Positions 1 through 7,257 of a DNA stretch of 14,593 nucleotides are shown piece after piece. The stretch is taken from NCBI GenBank assembly GCA_027297485.1, contig JAPUHZ010000128.1, positions 1-14,593 on the forward strand, in the 5' to 3' direction. Made by a program: the position numbers and the translations under genes. The DNA is from Deltaproteobacteria bacterium (GTDB lineage: Bacteria > Desulfobacterota_B > Binatia > UBA9968). Each line of letters starts with the position of its first letter. Position 1 is the stretch's first letter. The notes beneath the pieces were generated by a model. It saw nothing but the letters and a program-made list of their open reading frames with translations. It did not search any database and was not told where the DNA came from.

Positions 1-159
1 ACAGATGACTCGCTCAACTAGGTTTCCCAAAAATTGTCGAGCTACATCATCAAGAGAACCACTCGTGGAAACAGAGACAACTGTCTCGCCTTGCTCTACC
101 AATTGGCGCATCACGTGGATCCCTACAAACCCCGTTCCTCCCGTAACCAGTGTAGCCAC
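1..159 (-). CDS. NAD-dependent epimerase/dehydratase (extended SDR), N-terminal part, runs off left edge
   Basis: The first 53 residues of a short-chain dehydrogenase/epimerase are visible before the window ends. They begin MATLVTGGTGFVGIHVMRQL, which contains the dinucleotide-binding signature TGGTGFVG (residues 6-13) right after the first beta strand, as is usual in NAD-dependent epimerase/dehydratase proteins. I chose the GTG at 157-159 because the Rossmann strand starts immediately after it and a GAGAGG ribosome binding site lies 8 bases upstream. An in-frame ATG at 226-228 would add 23 residues and overlap the preceding flavoprotein remnant, and it has no clear binding site. The gene begins 31 bases after the stop of that remnant, so it was probably the last or a late gene of the leftward operon. 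The substrate (nucleotide sugar, or a hydroxy intermediate of the pathway) cannot be told from this fragment. Confidence 0.8.
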   Translation of the reverse strand, partial: MATLVTGGTGFVGIHVMRQLVEQGETVVSVSTSGSLDDVARQFLGNLVERVIC

Positions 160-190
160 CTCTACTTCCTCTCTCGGATCAATGGCAAAT

Positions 191-684
191 CTATGTGCCG
201 CTATCCCACGGGCTTTCCTGAACGGCATTTCTAGCCGCACCTATGCCTGTGATGAACGCCTCAGAATTGTTACCCGAATTGAGGTACAGATGCCCGAATA
301 TCCCCCCCATCTCGCCAGCAACATATAGCCGGGGTATCACCTTATTATAAGTATCGAGGACCCTCTGTTCCTTATCGTGGGCCAAAGCCCCCTGCGTGTT
401 TGTGACAATTGGCCATACCTCCGCCGCATAAAAGGGTGGTTTGGAAATGGGGAACAAGCTTTTGGGAAAACGAAGGAAGTCAGGGTCTTCGCCCTTCTCA
501 CAAATTTCGTTCCATCTCTTTAAGGTCCCCACGAGAGCAGTAGGGTTTACGTTGATCTGCTCAGCCAACTTTTCTACACTATCCCCTTTTTTAATCCAGC
601 CCTTTTCGATCTCAGTGGAATTGTCTTCGCTCCAGTCGTATCTGTAACTTGGGTCGTCACTGATAGGACTAAAAAGAGGACCTG
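191..684 (-). pseudogene. FAD-dependent oxidoreductase (FAD_binding_2), C-terminal third only; 5' end deleted
   Basis: About 160 residues match, block by block, the C-terminal third of the two intact FAD oxidoreductases in this window. Shared blocks are Y-x-WSxDN near the start, GWIKKGDS, KPPFYAAEVWPIVTNTQGA, the PRLYVAGE segment and FGHLYLNSGN at the FAD-binding C-terminus. The roughly 340 upstream residues with the GxGxxG FAD motif and the central substrate region are gone. The open frame can be read upstream to an ATG at 728-730, but from about 684 upward it is only an out-of-frame reading of a different gene, the dihydroxyphthalate-decarboxylase remnant. The start is therefore artificial. 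The conserved Glu of the LYLEAGN block is Asn here, in line with relaxed selection. Without its FAD domain the product could not be a working enzyme. Confidence 0.85.
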
Positions 685-777
685 AAGATTGATCCCATCC
701 GGTTTCACAGACCCGGTTTTGAGCGGCCAAATTGGGTCGTAATGATCACAGGCAAGAGTTATCCGAAGGTTAGCCAT
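679..777 (-). pseudogene. 4,5-dihydroxyphthalate-decarboxylase-like protein, N-terminal remnant (about 33 codons)
   Basis: From the ATG at 775-777 the reading frame gives MANLRITLACDHYDPIWPLK followed by TGSVKPDGINLQV. This is the typical opening of the 4,5-dihydroxyphthalate-decarboxylase-like/type 2 periplasmic-binding-fold family. It aligns with the start of the intact plus-strand homologue at 6250 (KLTISCGEYRRTRPLLDGRV, then QPKGFRLQV). Homology stops at about 679-684, where the sequence turns into FAD oxidoreductase in another frame. The frame itself stays open past the junction but no longer resembles the family. About 90% of a normal gene of roughly 330 codons is missing. The junction lies in a CAGGTC stretch that could have belonged to either parent gene. 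Confidence 0.75.
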
Positions 778-948
778 AGTGGTTTGCGTAAAATTCTGGC
801 CCCTATTGGAGATTGACACTAGTTCCAGGTGATTGATCTTGTACCGAGGTTTTTACAAACAAATCTAGCTTTGACTGATATCCGCTACCACGTGCAACCT
901 CATCCGGTTGAGACTCTAACAAGTCCCTGCCCGGTGAGGTGCACCCTG
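778..948. other. Spacer between the intact FAD oxidoreductase and the decarboxylase remnant
   Basis: This 171-base spacer shows no recognisable gene, terminator hairpin or strong promoter. A minus-strand open frame crosses it but has no family resemblance and is an overlap artefact of the 3' end of the flavoprotein gene. Confidence 0.5.
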
Positions 949-2451
949 TTATGAGGAACCCTGTTCCCAAGCATGCTCCGCAGCAATGCGGGCCCCCACA
1001 AAGCACTCCGAGATATTCCCCGCCTCTAGATAGAGGTGGCCGAAGAGGCTTCCTAGTTCACCGACAGAATAGAGCCGGGGGATGGGTTTCCCTTCGATAT
1101 TTAGAATTTGCTGCCGGGCATTATGCTCGGGGCCTCCTTGTGTGTTGCTAACAACAGGCCAGGCCTGCATTCCATAAAAAGGGGGCTCCTTTATGGGGAC
1201 CATCGTTCCTGGCAACCGGCAGAAGTCTGTATCTTTCCCCTTCTCACACATATGATTCCAGCGACCGACACTCTGCTGAACTAGATCCGGGTTCAGGCCT
1301 AGCACCCTGCTCAACTCAGAAAGGGTCTCTCCCCGTTTAATCCAGCCCCTATTAATTTCGGCGCTGTTGTCTTTGCTCCACGTATAGGAGACCTCCGGGT
1401 CATTGATGGGGCAAAAGCCGATCTGGTCTATACCTCGCCCGTTCTCATCGAAGATCAGGTAGCAGGGGATTCGTGGATAGTCCTGAATCTCGGGATCAAA
1501 GTACTCAAGGGACCGGATGCTAGTGTCTTGAATAGCAGGAGGGTACTCGTTCATAAATCGGTTCCCCTGTTTGTCCAGGAGTATCCAGGGCATAATCCGA
1601 TCTGGCTTACGAGTCCCAGAGATCATAGTCCGGAAGGCGATAGGAAATTCATCGTATTTAAACCCATAGCCGGAGTGGACGTGCCACATATGCCAGAGCC
1701 TTGCGCCAACTTGCTGGGCCATGCGAATCCCGTCGGCGGTATTTCCCCGGTAGAGGCCAAAGAGCGGCTTTGCCTGCACAAATTGGTCCTTAAATGACTC
1801 ATCGAACTCGAAACCCCCAGTAGCCAGAACCACACCCTTTTTCACTTTGATGGAAAGCTGCTTGCCATTCCGGTGGGCTTCCACCCCGATCACCTCCCCC
1901 ACACCATCCGTAAGGAGACGCCTCACTGAAGTCCCGCATTGCACGCTGATCCTACGGGCGCTCAAGTTATCATAAAGGACTTTGAATAGGCGGCCGCCTC
2001 CACGTAACCCGGTGATCCAGGGAAACCCTGTATACTTGGGAATGGCGGTGATATAAATCTCTCCAAAGGTTTCTCGACCAGGGAGTGAATACGTGGCCCC
2101 CCGGTGGCGCATCTCGACTAGCTCCGCCCCATTTACCTTGACCAGCTCCCGATAAAAATCGGGAAGCCACATCATTCCCTCCGCGAAAGCCGAAAGCACA
2201 TTATCCCCGGTGCGACCCCCGCAGGTATGCTTGAGATACGTGAAGGCCTCTTTGGAATCCTCGCAGATAACTGCAAAACCGCCTGACAAGATAGAGATGC
2301 CGCCCGGGTTCGGCATTTTTTCCAAGAGGACGACCTGAGCCCCAGCATCATGAGCGAAGATCGCACTCGCGGCCCCTGCGTATCCACAGCCTGCCACCAG
2401 GATATCCGTCTCCAAGTCCCACTTTCGGGTTGTCGTATACGAGTTGACCAC
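949..2451 (-). CDS. FAD-dependent oxidoreductase, FAD_binding_2 family (fumarate reductase/3-ketosteroid-dehydrogenase-like), copy 1
   Basis: This is a full-length 500-residue flavoprotein of the soluble fumarate reductase/3-ketosteroid-1-dehydrogenase superfamily. The FAD-binding Rossmann motif is VAGCGYAGAA (Gly21, Gly23, Gly26), with the ribose-binding Glu44 in VVLLEK and the GGISILSGG loop at 50-58. An ATGG turn at 210-213 closes the FAD domain. WHMWH (253-257) and RFMNEYPP (298-305) lie in the central part, and GELGSLFGHLYLEAGN (about 464-479) forms the C-terminal flavin contact. No signal peptide or haem motif is present, so it is probably cytoplasmic. The likely chemistry is hydride transfer across a C-C bond next to a carbonyl; the substrate is unknown. 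The start is GTG, with AAGGAG 5 bases upstream. It follows the UbiD remnant and the transporter genes on the same strand, which suggests one operon. It is a clear paralogue of the gene at 7552-9063 and of the fragment at 191-684. Confidence 0.9.
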   Translation of the reverse strand: MVNSYTTTRKWDLETDILVAGCGYAGAASAIFAHDAGAQVVLLEKMPNPGGISILSGGFAVICEDSKEAFTYLKHTCGGRTGDNVLSAFAEGMMWLPDFYRELVKVNGAELVEMRHRGATYSLPGRETFGEIYITAIPKYTGFPWITGLRGGGRLFKVLYDNLSARRISVQCGTSVRRLLTDGVGEVIGVEAHRNGKQLSIKVKKGVVLATGGFEFDESFKDQFVQAKPLFGLYRGNTADGIRMAQQVGARLWHMWHVHSGYGFKYDEFPIAFRTMISGTRKPDRIMPWILLDKQGNRFMNEYPPAIQDTSIRSLEYFDPEIQDYPRIPCYLIFDENGRGIDQIGFCPINDPEVSYTWSKDNSAEINRGWIKRGETLSELSRVLGLNPDLVQQSVGRWNHMCEKGKDTDFCRLPGTMVPIKEPPFYGMQAWPVVSNTQGGPEHNARQQILNIEGKPIPRLYSVGELGSLFGHLYLEAGNISECFVGARIAAEHAWEQGSS

Positions 2452-2491
2452 AACTACTCCTTTTTGTTGAAAGAGGTATGCATATCCACGT

Positions 2492-2620
2492 CTAATTTTC
2501 CAGTTTGCTTAGAATTCCTACGGCCTCGAAGCGCGGATCGACCTCTCGATCTACATAACTTAGGGACTCCGCCATATGTGTCTCAAGATACGACAAAAAC
2601 GAACGCAGATCCTTTGCCAT
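2492..2620 (-). pseudogene. UbiD-family decarboxylase, N-terminal remnant A (42 codons)
   Basis: A short frame from the ATG at 2618-2620 reads MAKDLRSFLSYLETHMAESL, then SYVDREVDPRFEAVGILSKL and EN, and stops with TAG. The pattern KDLRxFLxxLE...VDREVDPRFE followed by ILxKLE is the standard N-terminus of UbiD-type (prenylated-FMN) decarboxylases, which run to about 450-500 residues. The frame stops where the family continues, and no further UbiD sequence is seen before the flavoprotein start 41 bases on. A purine-rich GAGGGAG lies just before the start codon. It sits between the TctA-TctB permease and the FAD oxidoreductase, so it marks where a full decarboxylase gene once stood in the operon. 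Being so short, it cannot be enzymatically active. Confidence 0.75.
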
Positions 2621-2680
2621 CTCTCCCTCTATTGTCAGACCGAAGCCGCACGAAATTCTGATTACATTGCTCGCGATCCC

Positions 2681-4756
2681 TCAATTCAGCCAGAGAAAGA
2701 GCTCCCCTTTGGGGAAAGGGAGGTGGAGCACGTAGTCGAACAGCCCGTAGAAAAAAGCCCAGGCACCAACAGTCAGGAGAATACTTATGAGCCACTTCTC
2801 TTTCTCGCCAACCTTAAGAAATAGAAAAGTGGCCACTGCAGCCGCGATCGTGAACCCTAGAAACCAGATGGCCAGAAAGAACCCCACGATCCAACCTGCG
2901 ATGGAGGCAGTCCGGCGGCGGGCTATGGCCGGCTCAACAAAGGCTCCAAGCTCTGGGGTACTGGGTTGGATTGCTGCCTTATGCGTGGATTTTCGCAGCT
3001 CCTGGCCGAACGCCAAAAGAGCCAGCGCCAGGCTGGGAAACCCGATGATCAGGGGGAAGAGCGCAGCTGACTCTTCCACCTTGCCATAGCCGAAGAAGGC
3101 CTCGCGAAGCACATAAGCGAATACTGCTACAAAGAAAAGTGCAAACAGGGTACGAACAAAGGGACTACCGGCTGCGATCAGCCCTGCCGCCTCGGGGGCC
3201 TGGGCGGGGGCCGCCTCCGGTCTAACATCGCCCTGCTGCTGTCTCTTCTGTCGCGCCTGGAACAGAGGATAGAAGAGAGCGCCGAGAATAAACAGCAGAA
3301 GGAGAATAACCCCGGGGCGGGCGAGCCATGCGGCCCCATAGATGTTGGTGGTGATGAAAAGGTTATTTTCTGCCAGCCCCCCCAAAACCAGCCCCAGAAG
3401 CAAGGGTGGTCGCTGCCAATCAAGTTGGACCATGAACCATCCTAGTGCTCCGAATAAGAGCACAACCACCATATCACCGAAGCTATTCTTGACGGCGAAG
3501 CCTCCAAGGTAGATAAGCAGGAGTAAGAAAGGGATTAGGTAAGTTCCCTTCACATAGGTGATTTTTGCTAGCTGGTTGAGAAAGAGGAAACAGACGGCAA
3601 CCGTGATAATATTAGAAACGACAATGATCCAAACAAACGAGAAGGTGAGCGAAAGGTGCTTGGCCGGATCCAGCAGGTCTGGGCCTGGTGCGATTCCTTG
3701 AATGATGAAGGCCCCAAGAAGGATCGCCATTCCCACACTGCCCGGGACTCCGAAGGCAATGGTGGGGATCAGGGCCCCCCCCTCCTTGGAATTGTTAGCT
3801 GCCCCGGGCCCCAAGACTCCCTCTATGGCGCCTTTACCGAAGCGGTCCTTATCCGGTGAGCTCTGTACAGCATGGGCATAAGCCACCCACTGGGCAGGGC
3901 CGCCCCCCAGCCCTGGGATCAGGCCGATATAGGCGCCGATGGCGCTGCAGCGCAACACCAACTTCCAGTAGCGAAAGGTGTCTTTGACGCCCTCCAAAAC
4001 ACCGCCTAGCTTGCCTGTCCGCTCACGGGCGATGCTGGTCCCCTGAACCGCCAGATCGATAATCTCCGGAATAGCAAAGAGTCCCACAGTCGCTGCCACA
4101 AGAGAGATTCCGTCCAGCAAGAAGAGCGAATTCCGTTCCCCGAGGATCACCTCAAGGGTATAACGAGATGTATTTGCGATGGGATCAGCGCCGACCATTG
4201 CAAGAACCAGACCAAAGCCGCCTGCCGTAAGGCCCTTGAGGAGATTCCCCCCGCTCAGGGTGGCAACAAAGGTAATTCCCAGCATGCTGAGCATGAAGAA
4301 CTCCGGCGAGCCTATGGAGAGAACCAGAGGCTTTACGATAGGTATAGCCAAGGCCAGGGCAAAGGCGCCAAAGATGGCACCTACCAGGGAGCTCATCAGG
4401 ACTGCTCCAAGGGCGCGGCCCGCCTCCCCCTTCTTGGCCATAGGGTGTCCATCAACGATGGTCGCTGCCGTGATTCCCTCGCCGGGAACGCCAAAGAGTA
4501 CCGAAGTAATGTCACCGGTAGTGCTAGTGACCGCGTGTGAGCCGAGGAGGAAGGCAAAGGCCGTGGTGGGATCCATTTTGTAAATGAAAGGGAGCATTAG
4601 GGCCAGGGTCGCGGCACCCCCCAGCCCAGGAAGGATTCCTACTACAAAGCCAATGGCAATCCCCACAAGCATGAACAGGAAGGATTGTTGGCCCTGGCTT
4701 GTAAAAGGCAGGATGTGGGTCAGGCCCGCATAGAGTGCGTCAAGGTACTCGATCAC
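2681..4756 (-). CDS. Tripartite tricarboxylate transporter permease, TctA-TctB fusion
   Basis: This 691-residue membrane protein joins both permease subunits of a TTT-type transporter. Residues 1 to about 500 are TctA: GILPGLGGAA (40-49) and its repeat GLIPGLGGGP (278-287) are the two family signature loops. The segments LFGVPGEG (88-94) and LGPGAANNSKEGG with IAFGVPGS (315-340) are also typical. A charged Ala/Pro/Gln linker (about 501-530) follows. Residues about 535-691 then have four hydrophobic segments with the FPLIIGFPSLALALL signature of the small subunit TctB (DUF1468), normally a separate gene of about 150-160 codons. The start is GTG, 23 bases after the stop of the binding-protein gene and without a clear ribosome binding site, so translation may be coupled. 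The system imports carboxylates using an ion gradient together with the adjacent binding protein. Confidence 0.92.
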   Translation of the reverse strand: MIEYLDALYAGLTHILPFTSQGQQSFLFMLVGIAIGFVVGILPGLGGAATLALMLPFIYKMDPTTAFAFLLGSHAVTSTTGDITSVLFGVPGEGITAATIVDGHPMAKKGEAGRALGAVLMSSLVGAIFGAFALALAIPIVKPLVLSIGSPEFFMLSMLGITFVATLSGGNLLKGLTAGGFGLVLAMVGADPIANTSRYTLEVILGERNSLFLLDGISLVAATVGLFAIPEIIDLAVQGTSIARERTGKLGGVLEGVKDTFRYWKLVLRCSAIGAYIGLIPGLGGGPAQWVAYAHAVQSSPDKDRFGKGAIEGVLGPGAANNSKEGGALIPTIAFGVPGSVGMAILLGAFIIQGIAPGPDLLDPAKHLSLTFSFVWIIVVSNIITVAVCFLFLNQLAKITYVKGTYLIPFLLLLIYLGGFAVKNSFGDMVVVLLFGALGWFMVQLDWQRPPLLLGLVLGGLAENNLFITTNIYGAAWLARPGVILLLLFILGALFYPLFQARQKRQQQGDVRPEAAPAQAPEAAGLIAAGSPFVRTLFALFFVAVFAYVLREAFFGYGKVEESAALFPLIIGFPSLALALLAFGQELRKSTHKAAIQPSTPELGAFVEPAIARRRTASIAGWIVGFFLAIWFLGFTIAAAVATFLFLKVGEKEKWLISILLTVGAWAFFYGLFDYVLHLPFPKGELFLWLN

Positions 4757-4779
4757 GGGAAAGGCTACCGTTTCGCCTT

Positions 4780-5817
4780 TTACTTAGGCACAATCCACTT
4801 GAGACGCTCTTTTGTCGTCGCAGAAATTGACAACATCTGATCAATGTACTTTTCAATCTGTTCCCCGGACACATATTGTATACTTAGCTTGGACTTCTTA
4901 GCATCCGCCAAGAATACTGGATCTTCCAGAGTGGCCTTGAAAGCCCTACGCAGGATGTTTAACCGTTCTTTAGGTGTCCCGGGAGGTAACGACATCGGCC
5001 TCTGAAAGTTGTACGTTTGCAGCCAGGCGTTGAGCATAGCCTGATTCCCCTTACCCTTGACAACATCCTTGATCCTGGGAATATCCCTAACCTCTGGGTC
5101 TTGCGCGTCGCCGTGAATAAGGAACGGGATCATCTTGTCATCCCCCTTCGCGTCCAGCATAGACCTAGCTACTACCCTTGCCGACTCAAAGGCCATGCAG
5201 AGGCCGTCCACCTCTCTTGACTGCATGGCTAGGCGGACCGGGGCGGTGCCCTTGTAGCCACGAATTACTTTGAATACGGGGCGGTCGAAGGCCATGTTTA
5301 GGAGCTGCGGCAGCTCGAGGCCGGTCCCCACGCCCGAGACACCCATCTTAATAGGGGTCTTTGAGTTCAGGATATCGTCGAGTGTCTTGAGGCCGGTAAA
5401 CCCCATAACGGAACAGCTGGGCTCTCCTGTGACGGGAGCGCCGATCCAGCCAAACCGTCGGGCGTCGAATTTTACCCTTCTCGAGCCCAGCCCCTGATGC
5501 AAGACGAAGGAGCTATTCCAAATTCCCACAGTTAATCCGTCCGGTTGAGCCCTGTCGTAAATGTAGTGGGCAGCAATGAGGCCACCCGCACCAGTCCTGT
5601 TCTGGACAATGGCGGTGGGATTTCCAGGGATGTACTTGCCGATATGGCGCGCAATGGCCCGAGTGTAGGTATCGTAACCTCCACCGGGCGAATAGGCAAC
5701 GATGAATTGGATTATCTTGCCTTTATAGAACTCTTCCCCAAAAGCTGTGCTTGAGATGGCGGTAACAAGGACAAGGCAAATCACAAGCTTAACCAAGCGT
5801 AAAAATATCATCTTCAT
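4780..5817 (-). CDS. Tripartite tricarboxylate transporter substrate-binding protein (TctC/Bug family)
   Basis: This 345-residue periplasmic solute-binding protein starts with a signal peptide: positives at Lys2, Arg7 and Lys10, a hydrophobic core LVICLVLVTAI, and likely cleavage around STAFG-EE near residue 27. The mature protein begins with the Bug-family block FIVAYSPGGGYDTYTRAIAR. It continues with NRTGAGGLIAAHYIYDRAQPDG, where the usual NxxGAGGxxA loop helps hold the ligand carboxylate. The C-terminal lobe carries PPGTPKERLNILRRAF, also typical. The ATG has AAGGGGG 5 bases upstream. It is the first gene of the leftward transporter operon, and a perfect TTGACA lies about 75 bases upstream. 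Bug proteins bind di- and tricarboxylates, aromatic acids or amides; the ligand cannot be named here. Confidence 0.92.
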   Translation of the reverse strand: MKMIFLRLVKLVICLVLVTAISSTAFGEEFYKGKIIQFIVAYSPGGGYDTYTRAIARHIGKYIPGNPTAIVQNRTGAGGLIAAHYIYDRAQPDGLTVGIWNSSFVLHQGLGSRRVKFDARRFGWIGAPVTGEPSCSVMGFTGLKTLDDILNSKTPIKMGVSGVGTGLELPQLLNMAFDRPVFKVIRGYKGTAPVRLAMQSREVDGLCMAFESARVVARSMLDAKGDDKMIPFLIHGDAQDPEVRDIPRIKDVVKGKGNQAMLNAWLQTYNFQRPMSLPPGTPKERLNILRRAFKATLEDPVFLADAKKSKLSIQYVSGEQIEKYIDQMLSISATTKERLKWIVPK

Positions 5818-5822
5818 GGTAT

Positions 5823-5829
5823 CCCCCTT
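5823..5829 (-). promoter_or_regulatory. Ribosome binding site of the TctC gene
   Basis: On the minus strand the sequence is AAGGGGG, 5 bases before the ATG at 5815-5817. It fixes that start over the in-frame ATG two codons later. Confidence 0.6.
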
Positions 5830-5892
5830 ATCTTAATTATTTGCTTCCTCCATTTACATTGCGGTCTACGACTAACGCTTCATAGGCACCGT

Positions 5893-5898
5893 TGTCAA
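5893..5898 (-). promoter_or_regulatory. Candidate -35 element for the leftward transporter operon
   Basis: The minus strand reads TTGACA, a perfect sigma-70 -35 hexamer, about 75 bases upstream of the TctC start. The hexamer 17-18 bases downstream (TTAGTC or TAGTCG) is a poor -10, so the promoter is only a candidate. A short inverted pair, GCGCT/AGCGC with a 9-base loop (about 5912-5930), lies just upstream and could be an operator, but this is weak. Confidence 0.3.
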
Positions 5899-5936
5899 GT
5901 CAGAAATGCATGCGCTGATTACCTTAGCGCTTTGCA

Positions 5937-6035
5937 CTAAATGTCATTGTAAATCTCACCGGGAAAGTGTTCTCTCAACAGTGCGAGATGTGTGCGCAGG
6001 TCTTTTGCTATTGGATGCTTCTTAGACTTAGGCAC
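5937..6035 (-). pseudogene. UbiD-family decarboxylase, N-terminal remnant B (32 codons)
   Basis: A GTG-started frame reads MPKSKKHPIAKDLRTHLALL followed by REHFPGEIYNDI and a TAG stop. The AKDLRxxLxxLxxH core matches remnant A at 2492-2620 and the usual UbiD opening (KDLRxFLxxLxE, often with FPxEI before the DREV motif). The frame stops before the DREV/DP motif, and nothing UbiD-like follows. It lies in the divergent intergenic region just upstream of the transporter operon, on the same strand, and has no clear ribosome binding site. I read it as the front of a second decarboxylase gene whose remainder has been deleted. The match is shorter than for remnant A, so a chance resemblance cannot be ruled out. 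Confidence 0.5.
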
Positions 6036-6141
6036 TTACGCTCGGTGGATCTACTCTAGATATCTTCAATCCAGATAATGAACCTGCTACCATATCCGGT
6101 GATCGAAATTCTAGGGCCTTTAGTTTGGCGAGCCATCCCCT

Positions 6142-6147
6142 TATAAA
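6142..6147 (+). promoter_or_regulatory. Candidate -10 element for the decarboxylase-like gene
   Basis: TATAAA differs from the sigma-70 -10 consensus at one base. The hexamer 17 bases upstream, TTTAGT, matches TTGACA at only three positions. A transcript from here would have a leader of roughly 95 bases before the GTG at 6250. Confidence 0.25.
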
Positions 6148-6249
6148 ATTCTAAGTGCGGAGACCAGTCCTCAATTTTCCGGTTCAGACTTGACGTGCCA
6201 TCCCGAAACGGGGTCGCCAAATTGGTAAGGGCCGAGAAAGGACTATACA

Positions 6250-7257
6250 GTGCAACGTAAATTAACCATTTCCTGTGGCGAGTATAGACGTACCCGCCCC
6301 CTCCTTGACGGACGCGTCCAACCGAAAGGGTTTCGTCTTCAAGTCATACCGGATCCTTTTCCAAAGCAGGGGATGCTTCCTGATTGCCAGCATGCCCGAA
6401 ACCAACGCATGTTGATCGACAGATCCTTCGACATCTCCGAGATGGGAATGGCCCCTTATCTTTCCGCCCGAGCAGCGGGTGCGCCACTAATTGCCATTCC
6501 CGTTTTCCACTACCGCCGTTTCCGCCAGGCGTACCTCTTCTGCCGCAAGGGAGCCGGAATTGAGCATCCCGAAGATCTGGTTGGTCGTCGGGTCGGAGTG
6601 AGACGACTAAATCTAACTGCCGGCGTCTGGGTACGTGCATTGCTGCAGCACGAGTACGGGATACCACTTGACTCGATCACGTGGGTTGTCGCCATTGACG
6701 TTCCGCTGCGACCGGACGTCCGGCAGAGCCTTGTTGTCGAGACAATCCCTCCAGGCAAGAGCCTGAAGACTCTTCTCATGCAGGGCAACCTGGATGCGAT
6801 GATCGAGGCCTCTACGATACAGAGCAGCACAGGTATCAACCGGATATTAGGAGAGGATACAAGGCAACTGGAGGTAGACTATTACACCCGGACCGAGATG
6901 TTTCCAATCATGCACACAGTTGTCCTATGGACAGACATAGTCTCACGATTTCCCGATTTGCCCCGAGCACTCCACCAGGCCTTCGTGGAGGCCAGGGACG
7001 TGGGGGCACGGGACCCAAACACGCCACTAAGGTACGTACTAGCAGAGGAAGAACGGCAGTGGTGGCAATCCCTCACCAATGACCAAAAGCGAGTGATGTG
7101 TGTGACGAGAAACAACCCACGAGACCCGTGGATTTATTCAGTCCGGGAAGACCGGAAGACTGTCGAGACCTTTCTTGATTATGCCTACGAGCAGGGGCTG
7201 ACTCCTACTCGCTTCGCGGTGGAGGATCTGTTTGCCGCCTCAACGCTGAGTCTGTAG
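6250..7257 (+). CDS. 4,5-dihydroxyphthalate-decarboxylase-like protein (type 2 periplasmic-binding fold)
   Basis: This 335-residue protein, the only plus-strand gene in the window, has the usual length and opening of the 4,5-dihydroxyphthalate-decarboxylase-like family: KLTISCGEYRRTRPLLDGRV, then QPKGFRLQVIPDPFP. A FDISEMGMAPYLSARAAGAP stretch, the segment IAIPVFHYRRFRQAYLFCRK and the block IEHPEDLVGRRVGV follow. These are NMT1/THI5-like ligand-cleft segments. No signal peptide is seen, which argues for a cytoplasmic enzyme or non-exported binder. True 4,5-dihydroxyphthalate decarboxylase makes protocatechuate and CO2, but most family members are uncharacterised, so the name is only a family label. 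The GTG start has AAAGGA 7 bases upstream. The 3' end faces the FAD oxidoreductase at 7552. A remnant of a paralogue lies at 679-777. Confidence 0.85.
   Translation: MQRKLTISCGEYRRTRPLLDGRVQPKGFRLQVIPDPFPKQGMLPDCQHARNQRMLIDRSFDISEMGMAPYLSARAAGAPLIAIPVFHYRRFRQAYLFCRKGAGIEHPEDLVGRRVGVRRLNLTAGVWVRALLQHEYGIPLDSITWVVAIDVPLRPDVRQSLVVETIPPGKSLKTLLMQGNLDAMIEASTIQSSTGINRILGEDTRQLEVDYYTRTEMFPIMHTVVLWTDIVSRFPDLPRALHQAFVEARDVGARDPNTPLRYVLAEEERQWWQSLTNDQKRVMCVTRNNPRDPWIYSVREDRKTVETFLDYAYEQGLTPTRFAVEDLFAASTLSL

Larger units (their letters stand above)
5818..6249. other. Divergent intergenic region, 432 bases
   Basis: This stretch separates the leftward TctC operon from the rightward decarboxylase-like gene. 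It holds the UbiD remnant B, a TTGACA -35 candidate for the left operon and a TATAAA box (6142-6147) with a weak TTTAGT 17 bases upstream that could serve the right gene. I see no regulator gene, RNA gene or strong terminator in the rest. Confidence 0.5.

Noticed and set aside
684..730. ATG at 728-730 as the true start of a 179-codon flavoprotein
   Set aside because: The first 15 or so residues are an out-of-frame reading of the decarboxylase remnant, so this is a pseudogene and not a small functional protein.
4179..4583. 134-codon plus-strand open frame inside the TctA-TctB gene
   Set aside because: It is Pro/Arg/Thr-rich antisense to strongly conserved TctA sequence.
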